A DNA stretch of 64,000 nucleotides from Chitinophaga filiformis (GTDB taxonomy: Bacteria > Bacteroidota > Bacteroidia > Chitinophagales > Chitinophagaceae), in the NCBI RefSeq assembly GCF_900102545.1, contig NZ_FNBN01000004.1, forward strand, positions 484,680-548,679, read 5' to 3'. This document shows, one piece after another, positions 36,878-44,838 of this stretch. The stretch's first letter is position 1; the number at the start of each line of letters is the position of its first letter. The notes below the pieces were generated by a model. The model worked only from the letters and a program-made list of their open reading frames with translations, searched no databases and was not told the origin of the DNA. The translations under genes and the position numbers were made by a program.

Positions 36878-37426
36878 ATGCACACCGATGCGAACGAAGA
36901 ACTGCTGTTAAAAGAGCTGAAATCCGGGGATCCCAAGGCTTACAAGACGATGTATATGCGTTTTGAAAAACAATTGCTTTTTGAAGCCAGCAGGTTACTA
37001 GGCAATGTGGAAGAAGCCAAGGATGTAGTCCAGGATTTCTTTATCGATTTTTTCGAGAAACAGCGATATAAGAACATACATACCAACCTGAAGGGTTATC
37101 TGTTTATATCTATAAGATATAACTGTATGCTGATTCTGAAACGGCAGAAGAGCCTGCATAAGACCTTACAGGAATATCGTAATGCCCAGGACGAGCCAAC
37201 CGTACACCTGGAAGAAAAACAGGAACCGAGCATTTACGATTTAATAGACAAGAAAGTGAACGATATATTAGAATATATGCCAGCACAAAGGAGCAAAGCA
37301 TTCCAACTTTATGTATTACAGGGACTAAAAAGAAAACAAGTAGCCCATGCAATGGGACTCAGCGACAATACAGTGAAAACACATCTCGCCTCTGCTATTA
37401 AAACAATACGCGAAAAATTGTCATAA
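36878..37426 (+). CDS. ECF RNA polymerase sigma factor
   Basis: The 182-aa protein has sigma-70 region 2 (about 20-90; ASRLLGNVEEAKDVVQDFFIDFFEK, LKGYLFISIRYNCML) and region 4 (about 118-178; LQGLKRKQVAHAMGLSDNTVKTHLASAIKTI). There is no extra domain. With the FecR gene 67 bp downstream and the STN-bearing SusC gene divergent, it fits the trans-envelope signalling type and probably drives SusC/SusD expression. Confidence 0.93.
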   Translation: MHTDANEELLLKELKSGDPKAYKTMYMRFEKQLLFEASRLLGNVEEAKDVVQDFFIDFFEKQRYKNIHTNLKGYLFISIRYNCMLILKRQKSLHKTLQEYRNAQDEPTVHLEEKQEPSIYDLIDKKVNDILEYMPAQRSKAFQLYVLQGLKRKQVAHAMGLSDNTVKTHLASAIKTIREKLS

Positions 37427-37493
37427 TCTTTTATTAATTATCTCACCCATTTCAGGAGCAAGATACTCTTATACTTGAATTAATAATCACTCG

Positions 37494-38639
37494 ATGGAAC
37501 TAGACTGGGATCATATTCATCAACTGATGAATGAAAAAGTGATGGGGGTTATTAGCGAAACAGATGAGCAACACCTTCAAAATGCATTAAAAGAGTATCC
37601 GGACTTACAAGCCGAATTAGATGAGATCCAACTGGAATACACTAATTGGTTACAGCAGCCCGCCGTACAGCAAATAGACAGTGAAGCCGCTTTCGCTTTA
37701 ATTGAGGATGAACTGAAACGAAGAAGACAAATTCGTAAGCGGAGATGGATTACCTATTTCTCCGTCTCGGCAGCAGCTACTGTAGCGCTGCTGATATTCT
37801 TCATATATCCCCTTTTCATAAACCATTCCGATAAATCAAGCTCAAGCCCAAAACTGGCGTTCAACAAAACGCTTCAATTACAATTGTCTAATGGAGAAGT
37901 AATAGATCTCTCCACCAGACAAGACAGTATTACAGTTAATGGTGGCACTCAGCTGAACAATACCAACAACTCCCTGACATACACCACAAAAGAAAAGGCC
38001 CCGTCCCAAAGCCAGGTAAATAGTCTATGGGTGCCTCCTGGTATGGACTATCACATTACATTATCCGACGGTACTCTCGTTTTTCTGAACAGCGCCACCA
38101 CTCTGAAGTTCCCTTTCCACTTTGCGGGTAATACCAGAGAGATCACTATCGACGGGGAAGCCTACCTGCAGGTTGCCAAAGATCAAAACCGGCCTTTTAT
38201 CCTTCATACCCCAAGGGGCACTGTACAGGTATTGGGTACAACCTTTAATGTGAACACTTATGATTCCGGCAGAGTAAAAGTTTCGCTTGTAGATGGCGCT
38301 GTTTCTTTTGAGTCTGCTGCTAAAAAGACGATCCTTAAACCAGGTCAGGCTATTACATACATAGAAACAGCAGGTTCGGATGTTACAGCATTAAATGAAA
38401 ACGATCTGCTCTGGATCAAGGGAAGATATAAATTCGATCATGCTCTTTTGTCTGATATCACTACAGTATTGCCACGCTGGTATGGCATACAGGTAACAAT
38501 TGATAATAAGGAAATGGCCCGAAAAAGGTTCACTGGTACTATCATTAAATCAGAGCCAATAGGAGAATTCCTTGAATTGATCAAACTAACTACAGGAGCC
38601 CAATCTTACTACAAAGACGGTGTCTTACACATTCATTAA
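37494..38639 (+). CDS. FecR-type anti-sigma factor
   Basis: The 381-aa protein has a cytoplasmic sigma-binding N-terminus (1-83), one membrane helix (about 86-108), a FecR domain (about 172-270; LPPGMDYHITLSDGTLVFLN-type sequence and REITIDGEAYLQVAKD) and a C-terminal DUF4974 (about 302-380; YKFDHALLSDITTVLPRWYGIQV). It should hold the ECF sigma factor inactive until the SusC STN domain signals. It lies just downstream of the sigma gene in the same operon. Confidence 0.94.
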   Translation: MELDWDHIHQLMNEKVMGVISETDEQHLQNALKEYPDLQAELDEIQLEYTNWLQQPAVQQIDSEAAFALIEDELKRRRQIRKRRWITYFSVSAAATVALLIFFIYPLFINHSDKSSSSPKLAFNKTLQLQLSNGEVIDLSTRQDSITVNGGTQLNNTNNSLTYTTKEKAPSQSQVNSLWVPPGMDYHITLSDGTLVFLNSATTLKFPFHFAGNTREITIDGEAYLQVAKDQNRPFILHTPRGTVQVLGTTFNVNTYDSGRVKVSLVDGAVSFESAAKKTILKPGQAITYIETAGSDVTALNENDLLWIKGRYKFDHALLSDITTVLPRWYGIQVTIDNKEMARKRFTGTIIKSEPIGEFLELIKLTTGAQSYYKDGVLHIH

Positions 38640-38713
38640 AAACATATTCTACATCTCCTAAATAAAATTGCTATCGCGATACTTACATTGCTGTCTGCTT
38701 AAAGCAGCAGTTT

Positions 38714-40177
38714 ATGCCATTGAAAATCCCTTTTAGAAGACACCCCGATTATATCCTTGGATATATTTGCATTGTTGTAACCCTTATACAATTTGCCATT
38801 CTTAAATATTGGTATCCATGGCCAAGCTTCTGCATGGACTCCTACAATTACCTGGACAGCGCCGCTCAATCACTGAATGTGAACGTATGGCCTATTGGAT
38901 ATGCTAAACTGATCAGCTTTGTCGGTTTGTTCACTCATTCCGATACAGCACTGATTTTCGTACAGTATTTTTTCTATGTCGGAAGCGCATTATATTTTTT
39001 TTATACCATCCTGCCACTTGTATCGTTTGCCAAATGGATAAAATACGTGCTATTTATTATTTTATTCCTGAATCCGGCCATGCCGTTGATCAGCAATAAT
39101 ATTCTCAGTGACTCTTTCTTTATAGGATTAAGCCTGTTATGGATAGCTCAGCTCATCCGGTTGTATAATGGTGCACAGAGCCTATTACTACTTTTTACCC
39201 ATTCACTCGTATTATTGATGACCTTCTCGGTAAGGTATCAGGCAATGTTCTATCCTCTTATAAGCATTATAATTATTGTGCTATGTACAATGCCAGTATG
39301 GAAAAAATGGGCTGGCATCGCAATGATTGTAGTATTGATCAGCGGGTTCGTAATATTTACCGTAAACGAAACCGGCAAAGACTACACGGTTAAACAATTC
39401 TCTTCCTTTGCAGGTTGGCAAATGGCCAGCAATGCGCTACTGGCATATTCATATGTAACAGATCGGAAAAAAGTACCGATTCCTGACAAGTTTAAACCAC
39501 TCCATACTGAGGTGAACCATTACATGGATTCACTCCATCAACAAAGTTCCTATCTCAAAAGAAGATACTTTACCACCTCAGCATTTTTCCTATGGGATAT
39601 CGGATCTCCTTTACAGACATACTCATTCAAAATAAGAAATAGCCGTACACAGGCAAAAAGAATGGCGGCAGTTGGGCCATTATATAATCAATATGGACTG
39701 TTCCTGATACAACAATATCCCTGGCAATTTGCCTCACGCTATGTTTTAAAAAACATGAGGCAGTACTTCTTTCCTCCAGCGGAGAACTTTGTGGAGTATA
39801 ACTCAGGAAAACACACCGTAAGAACAGTAGCGCAGAAATGGTTCCAATACGATTCCAGGACTATTGATAAACGATACGATATAACAGGCATCAAACTTTT
39901 TACATTTTACTTTCCCCTGTTTATCGTTCTCACGGCTATTTTGTTCACCTTAGGATGTATCGGATATTTTGCTTTTGGCTGGAAACGGCTTGCATCACCA
40001 CAATTCACACGTGCACTCAAAATAGCTATTCTCTTTTGGATATTTCATTTTGCCTTCAGCGTACTGGCATCTCCTATCGTACTCAGGTATCAACTATTTA
40101 ACCTGATTCTTGGACTCTCTTTTGCATTGCCATTAACTGCGCTGTTTCTTGCTAAAAATGAACGCCCTACCTCATAA
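38714..40177 (+). CDS. Polytopic membrane protein A, possible GT-C-like
   Basis: The 487-aa protein has about ten hydrophobic helices. After the first, the sequence FCMDSYNYLDSAAQSL resembles the first-loop Asp region of GT-C glycosyltransferases, which use lipid-linked sugar donors. I infer a GT-C-like fold but no diagnostic motif is certain. It is clearly a paralogue of the next gene (PIGYAKLISFVG, SHIL-type helices, ASPIVLRYQLFN near the end). It lies 75 bp after the FecR gene and may belong to its transcript. Confidence 0.7.
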   Translation: MPLKIPFRRHPDYILGYICIVVTLIQFAILKYWYPWPSFCMDSYNYLDSAAQSLNVNVWPIGYAKLISFVGLFTHSDTALIFVQYFFYVGSALYFFYTILPLVSFAKWIKYVLFIILFLNPAMPLISNNILSDSFFIGLSLLWIAQLIRLYNGAQSLLLLFTHSLVLLMTFSVRYQAMFYPLISIIIIVLCTMPVWKKWAGIAMIVVLISGFVIFTVNETGKDYTVKQFSSFAGWQMASNALLAYSYVTDRKKVPIPDKFKPLHTEVNHYMDSLHQQSSYLKRRYFTTSAFFLWDIGSPLQTYSFKIRNSRTQAKRMAAVGPLYNQYGLFLIQQYPWQFASRYVLKNMRQYFFPPAENFVEYNSGKHTVRTVAQKWFQYDSRTIDKRYDITGIKLFTFYFPLFIVLTAILFTLGCIGYFAFGWKRLASPQFTRALKIAILFWIFHFAFSVLASPIVLRYQLFNLILGLSFALPLTALFLAKNERPTS

Positions 40178-40186
40178 ATCAAGCTT

Positions 40187-41689
40187 ATGGAACCCGAAGT
40201 TCAATCAAAGAGTAACCCCGACCGCATCTATGCTTATGCTGCTATCGTTATAGCATTTGTGCAGTTTATTATCTTTAAGTATCTCTACCCATTCCCTAAT
40301 TTCCTACCAGACTCCTACAATTATATCAGGAGTGCTCTCAGAAATATGAATGCCAATCTATGGCCTGTAGGATACTCCAAACTTATTAGCTTCGTTGGTT
40401 TCTTCAATCATTCTGATACGCTACTGATTTTTGTACAATACTTTATGTACATCGTAGCGGCACTGTATTTCTTCTTCACCTTTCTTAGCATCATCCAATG
40501 CAGCAAATGGGTGAAAATCGGGATATTCATCTTCCTATTCCTCAATCCGGCTTTCATATTCATAAGTAACTATATCTCCAGTGATATATTCTTTACGAGC
40601 CTTAGCCTAATCTGGATATCACAATTATTCAGGATAATTAAAACACCTTCCACTACGCTACTGACAGCCCATATATTCATCCTGCTGTTTGCTTTTGCTG
40701 TCAGGTATAATGCCTTGTTTTATCCTGTTATCAGCATTATTGTGATCCTAAAAACTTCAATACCAAAAGGAAGTAAAGTGTTCACAATCATCACCATCTT
40801 CCTCACCCTCGTAACCTTTGCCATGTACACATCCAATGAAAATAAGCGGATATTCGGTACCCGGCAGTTCTCTGCCTTTGGAGGATGGCAACTGGCCAGT
40901 AATGCACTGACGGCTTATGAACATGTAGAAAACAGGAAACAAGCTCCTGAGAAGTTTGCTGCACTCCAGGCAGAGGTTAACAAATATCTTGATTCCGTAA
41001 AAGCTACGGCAAATGAAGATGCAGAGCCTAAGACCCATTATGCTTTCTATCTATGGGAGGAAAAAGCCCCCTTACAAAGATATTCGCGTATTGTTACCCC
41101 AACGGGTTCAAAGAGGATGGCCACTGTTGCCCCTTTGTATAAGGATTATGGCACTTATCTCATCAGCCAGCATCCGGGAGCATTCTTTAATCACTATCTT
41201 CTCCCCAATGCAAAACAGTACTTTTTGCCCTGGCCAGAGTTCCTGAGTATCTATAATCAGGGATTAACCACCGTGAAATCAGAGGCGGTACAGTGGTTTG
41301 GATATAAAAACAACAATGTGAGTACCCGTGTCGCGAAGAGAACAAACCATCTCTTCGACTACTACCCCATCCTCATCGTCTGCATCACCCTCCTCTTCCT
41401 CGGCGGCAGCATCCTCTACTTCACAAAAAAATGGTACCTCTTTACCACCACCCAATTCCGCTCCGCACTCCTCATCACCCTTCTCTTCTGGATAACCAAC
41501 CTCTTCTTCAGCGTCTTCGCCTCCCCAATAGTCCTGCGGTATCAGTTGTTCAACATGGCTCTCGCCTTCACTTTCGCCCTCCCCCTGGTGGATTTCTTCT
41601 TAAGAGCGGAAACCCCGCCTGCAGACATAAGCACCCCACCGGAAGACGCCGAACCAGACCCCGAAAAAACCGCCCTCCAACCCCTATAA
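40187..41689 (+). CDS. Polytopic membrane protein B, paralogue of A
   Basis: The 500-aa protein matches protein A along its length: LPDSYNYIRSALRNM after the first helix, PVGYSKLISFVGFFNHSDTLLIFVQYF, and ASPIVLRYQLFNMALAFTFALPL near the end. It adds a Pro/Glu-rich C-terminal tail. A tandem duplication is the simple explanation. The last 350 bp look markedly richer in C-runs than the rest. Function unknown; GT-C-like transferase is the best guess. Confidence 0.7.
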   Translation: MEPEVQSKSNPDRIYAYAAIVIAFVQFIIFKYLYPFPNFLPDSYNYIRSALRNMNANLWPVGYSKLISFVGFFNHSDTLLIFVQYFMYIVAALYFFFTFLSIIQCSKWVKIGIFIFLFLNPAFIFISNYISSDIFFTSLSLIWISQLFRIIKTPSTTLLTAHIFILLFAFAVRYNALFYPVISIIVILKTSIPKGSKVFTIITIFLTLVTFAMYTSNENKRIFGTRQFSAFGGWQLASNALTAYEHVENRKQAPEKFAALQAEVNKYLDSVKATANEDAEPKTHYAFYLWEEKAPLQRYSRIVTPTGSKRMATVAPLYKDYGTYLISQHPGAFFNHYLLPNAKQYFLPWPEFLSIYNQGLTTVKSEAVQWFGYKNNNVSTRVAKRTNHLFDYYPILIVCITLLFLGGSILYFTKKWYLFTTTQFRSALLITLLFWITNLFFSVFASPIVLRYQLFNMALAFTFALPLVDFFLRAETPPADISTPPEDAEPDPEKTALQPL

Positions 41690-41700
41690 TAAGAAATACG

Positions 41701-41708
41701 TACTTTTG
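41701..41708 (+). promoter_or_regulatory. -7 box directly before the helicase start
   Basis: TACTTTTG followed by C fits the Bacteroidota TAnnTTTG consensus and ends 5 nt before the ATG at 41714. A start of transcription about 6 nt downstream would give a leaderless mRNA. No -33 TTTG is seen. Confidence 0.4.
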
Positions 41709-41713
41709 CCCCA

Positions 41714-43024
41714 ATGCAAAAGTACGCTAACATACTCTCCGCCTTCAAAATCGACGCGCTCAATGAAATGCAGCTCGCGAGCATTGAAGCCAATCAACAG
41801 GCTGACAACGTAATCCTCCTCTCCAATACCGGCTCAGGAAAAACCCTCGGTTTCCTCCTCCCTGTACTGGAGCTATTAGATAAAAATACTCCTGGTACCC
41901 AGGCACTGGTCATCGCGCCTTCCCGCGAACTGGCCATGCAGATTGAAAAAGTCTGGAAAACCATGAGCACCGGTTATAAAGTAACCTGCTGTTATGGCGG
42001 ACACCTAAGAGAAACAGAAGAGAACAATCTGCTGGAAGCACCGGCGCTGATAGTAGGTACGCCGGGAAGACTGGGAGATCATATTCGTAGAGAGAATATC
42101 AAAACAGAAGGTATCAAGACCTTAGTTCTGGACGAATTCGACAAATCGCTCGAACTCGGTTTCCAGGAAGAGATCGAATTCATCATTGAATCTCTCCCAA
42201 ATCTGAAGAAACGGATATTAACCTCTGCCACAGAAACCGTAGAGATCCCCGATTTCGTTGGCTTAGAATCCCCGGTAAAACTGAACTTCCTCACCGAAGA
42301 AAAATCAGAAGCACTGGCTATTCAATATGTGGAAAGCGAGGATAAAGATAAGATAGACACTCTGTTCAGGCTGATCTGCCACCTCGGCAACAGATCAACG
42401 ATCGTATTCTGCAACCATAGAGAAGCAGTAGAACGTACAAATGGCCTGCTGAAAGAAAAAGGCCTGACAACAGTATTCTACCACGGGGCTATGGAACAAC
42501 AGGAAAGGGACGCGGCATTATGTAAGTTCAGGAACGGGACCTCGAATATACTGGTCACAACCGATCTCGCCGCCCGTGGCCTCGACATTCCGAACATCAG
42601 ATACATCATCCATTACCACCTGCCACATACCGCAGAAACATACACCCACCGTAACGGCCGTACAGCAAGAATGGACGCCAGCGGTACCGCTATCCTCATC
42701 ATAGGCCCGGATGAAAAAATGCCTGCCTATGTAGAAGAAGAGGTGACGAAAATCACCCTCGCAGACAACTACGAACTACCGGAAAAACCCAAATGGACCA
42801 CCTTCTTCATCGGCGCCGGTAAAAAGGACAAGGTTAACAAGGTAGACATCGTCGGCTTCCTCACCAACAAAGGACAGCTAAAGAAAGAAGACGTAGGCCT
42901 GATCGAAGTTAAAGACTTCTTCTCCTTCGTAGGCATCAGAAAGAGCAAAGCCGCCCACACTCTCGCCCTCATCCAGAAAGAAAAGATCAAGAATAAAAAA
43001 GTCAAAATCGACGTAGCGAAATAA
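41714..43024 (+). CDS. DEAD-box-type RNA helicase with DbpA-like RNA-binding domain
   Basis: The 436-aa helicase has Walker A SNTGSGKT (37-44), PSREL, TPGR, motif II DEFD (140-143) in place of DEAD, SAT, and the second-domain motifs TDLAARGLDIPN and HRNGRTAR. The C-terminal 70 residues (KVDIVGFLTNKGQLKKEDVGLIEVKDFFSFVGI region) match the DbpA RNA-binding domain, which targets 23S rRNA hairpin 92 in DbpA. A role in ribosome assembly is therefore likely. The Q-motif glutamine at 20 and its upstream aromatic (F11) need the ATG at 41714. Confidence 0.92.
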   Translation: MQKYANILSAFKIDALNEMQLASIEANQQADNVILLSNTGSGKTLGFLLPVLELLDKNTPGTQALVIAPSRELAMQIEKVWKTMSTGYKVTCCYGGHLRETEENNLLEAPALIVGTPGRLGDHIRRENIKTEGIKTLVLDEFDKSLELGFQEEIEFIIESLPNLKKRILTSATETVEIPDFVGLESPVKLNFLTEEKSEALAIQYVESEDKDKIDTLFRLICHLGNRSTIVFCNHREAVERTNGLLKEKGLTTVFYHGAMEQQERDAALCKFRNGTSNILVTTDLAARGLDIPNIRYIIHYHLPHTAETYTHRNGRTARMDASGTAILIIGPDEKMPAYVEEEVTKITLADNYELPEKPKWTTFFIGAGKKDKVNKVDIVGFLTNKGQLKKEDVGLIEVKDFFSFVGIRKSKAAHTLALIQKEKIKNKKVKIDVAK

Positions 43025-43041
43025 GCCTTATATCATGGCAA

Positions 43042-43077
43042 CCTTGTCGGATCATGCCGGCAAGGCTGCTTCCTTTT
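43042..43077 (+). terminator. Intrinsic terminator after the helicase
   Basis: CCTTGTCGG at 43042-43050 pairs with CCGGCAAGG at 43057-43065 (one T-G pair), followed by CTGCTTCCTTTT. Confidence 0.6.
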
Positions 43078-44728
43078 AACTAATTAATGCTTTCACCTGA
43101 GCCTTAAACCAAGCCGTTTTGGCCAGATCAGATTTTGATGCATTCTGACGCTGAGGCAAGCTGGTACAGTAAGTTTTCATCGGAAGCACCTTATAATAAC
43201 GATCAAATTCATCGCTATTCAAGCAACCCGCTATAATAGCTGCCTGCTCCATATTCTCTCCTTTATTTTTAAACCTATTTTGCAAAGATTTCCCATTAAA
43301 AGTGGGTTCTCCAAAATATGGATATTCAGTTCTTTTTAAACTTAAAGAAGGAATAATACCATCCTTACAGGCATTTTTGGCCTTAGTTAGATCACTTATA
43401 TAATTTTCTTTAGAAAAGTCTTCCTTTATACCAGCATAATATTCTTGCAGATTATCAGGATGGTATAAATAGTTTTCAATGCTGTAATAATCTAGTATAA
43501 ACAGACCGGGATAGTTCTCTTTGATTAGGCGGATATCCTCATCAGTTAGGAAGTCTCTGTCAACAATACCTTTAAAATCAGTAGTTCTTACTTTATGAAA
43601 AACTCCGTTTCGATTATTTTCAGAAACAAATACCGTATTTTCTATGCCCGCAGTTGCATAGTACGCCCTGTCCATATTCTCAACAAAAAAAATCTGCATA
43701 TGTTGAAAAAGAGACCCTAACATATCTTTGCTCACCGCAATTTCGTAAACATCAGGGTTGTCTTTAGACAATGGCACCAACACCTGAGGCTTATCAAAAT
43801 CAAGATTGTCCAGATCTATGATTACAGCCTCTGAAGATTTATTAGCATATTCAATAAACCCTAATGAATGACTGGCTGTCCAAAACTGACACTTTGGAGG
43901 TATCCAGTTTTCCACGATTTCTTTAATTAGATTATACTGTAAAGTAGTATTCAAATGGAGATCAATCTCATCCATAAAGTAGACGGTATCTTGATAATAC
44001 TCCCCCCTGGCGATAAGGTTGATGAGTATAATGAACACCTCCTTTTCTCCGGCACTTAAATAATTATAGTGAAAAGCCGAATTCCCCTTTTTGAAAGTGA
44101 TTTCGGCTACTTTTCCCTCAAAAGGCGGAATAATAGCGGTAAGCGTCAACCGTGTTCCGTTCTCTTTATTAAAAATCCGAAAAAGTGCCTCATTTATAGG
44201 GTTAATAATCTTCTCTTTAATCTCCGACCGTTCTTCATTTGTATTAAAAAAATCTCTCAATAACCTAGCGAAAATATGTTCCAGATCATTTTCGAATCGT
44301 TCATCCCTGTCAATAAAACTACGCGGCCGGTCGTCATCATTTGCTATGTTAAATCTGGCTTCGCCAATTCCTCTTTTTGTAAGCCTAGGAACTTGTCGGA
44401 AACTTGTTCGCCCGTAAAAGCTATTTTGGGCCAGCTTTCCGGATCTTATCAAACTATTATTGGATACCCCCTCGACACCGTATTCATGAGTTTCAATAAG
44501 AACTTCTAAACCGATATCATCAGCTTTACTCTTACTGTACTCTGCATGAGAAATGCCCGAGTGTTTGCCATTATGTCCAGCCAAATATTCAAACGCATCA
44601 AATACACTACTCTTACCACTCCCATTACTACCTGTAAGCAATACCAGGTTGGTATCCTTAGGTATATCCTGGATTGTTAGATCGGTAAACCTTTTAAAAT
44701 TTTTGAGTTGTAACTTCTTAATGAACAT
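43076..44728 (-). CDS. AAA_15-type ATPase fused to a DUF4435/TOPRIM-like domain
   Basis: The 550-aa protein begins as an SMC/RecF-like ABC ATPase: Walker A GSNGSGKS (33-40), signature YLSAGEKE (223-230), Walker B VYFMDEID (249-256) and H-loop ASHS. From about 340 it reads FFVENMDRAYY (E350), IVDRDFL (D390, D392) and YYSIENYLYHP (E418, N419), the acidic pattern of DUF4435/TOPRIM-like nuclease domains. AAA_15 plus DUF4435 is the pairing in PARIS-type anti-phage systems (AriA/AriB), of which fused forms are known. A defence role is inferred. It is a single gene with no obvious partner. Confidence 0.8.
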   Translation of the reverse strand: MFIKKLQLKNFKRFTDLTIQDIPKDTNLVLLTGSNGSGKSSVFDAFEYLAGHNGKHSGISHAEYSKSKADDIGLEVLIETHEYGVEGVSNNSLIRSGKLAQNSFYGRTSFRQVPRLTKRGIGEARFNIANDDDRPRSFIDRDERFENDLEHIFARLLRDFFNTNEERSEIKEKIINPINEALFRIFNKENGTRLTLTAIIPPFEGKVAEITFKKGNSAFHYNYLSAGEKEVFIILINLIARGEYYQDTVYFMDEIDLHLNTTLQYNLIKEIVENWIPPKCQFWTASHSLGFIEYANKSSEAVIIDLDNLDFDKPQVLVPLSKDNPDVYEIAVSKDMLGSLFQHMQIFFVENMDRAYYATAGIENTVFVSENNRNGVFHKVRTTDFKGIVDRDFLTDEDIRLIKENYPGLFILDYYSIENYLYHPDNLQEYYAGIKEDFSKENYISDLTKAKNACKDGIIPSLSLKRTEYPYFGEPTFNGKSLQNRFKNKGENMEQAAIIAGCLNSDEFDRYYKVLPMKTYCTSLPQRQNASKSDLAKTAWFKAQVKALIS

Positions 44729-44732
44729 AAAT

Positions 44733-44740
44733 CAAAAATA
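44733..44740 (-). promoter_or_regulatory. -7 box directly before the ATPase start
   Basis: On the - strand TATTTTTG fits TAnnTTTG and ends 4 nt before the ATG at 44728, again suggesting a leaderless or near-leaderless transcript. No -33 box is visible. Confidence 0.35.
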
Positions 44741-44779
44741 ACGTATTTAAACAGGTCTTCCATGCTTTTAAATGCAAGC

Positions 44780-44818
44780 AGCGCAGCAATTACCTTGTTA
44801 ATCGGGTAATGCTGCGCT
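44780..44818 (-). terminator. Hairpin after the second SusC/SusD pair
   Basis: AGCGCAGCAATTACC pairs with GGTAATGCTGCGCT, with one bulged base and a 10-nt loop. It lies just past the SusD stop on the - strand. The trailing T-run is weak, so termination is likely but not certain. Confidence 0.5.
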
Positions 44819-44838
44819 ACAGACAATGCAAAAAGAAA

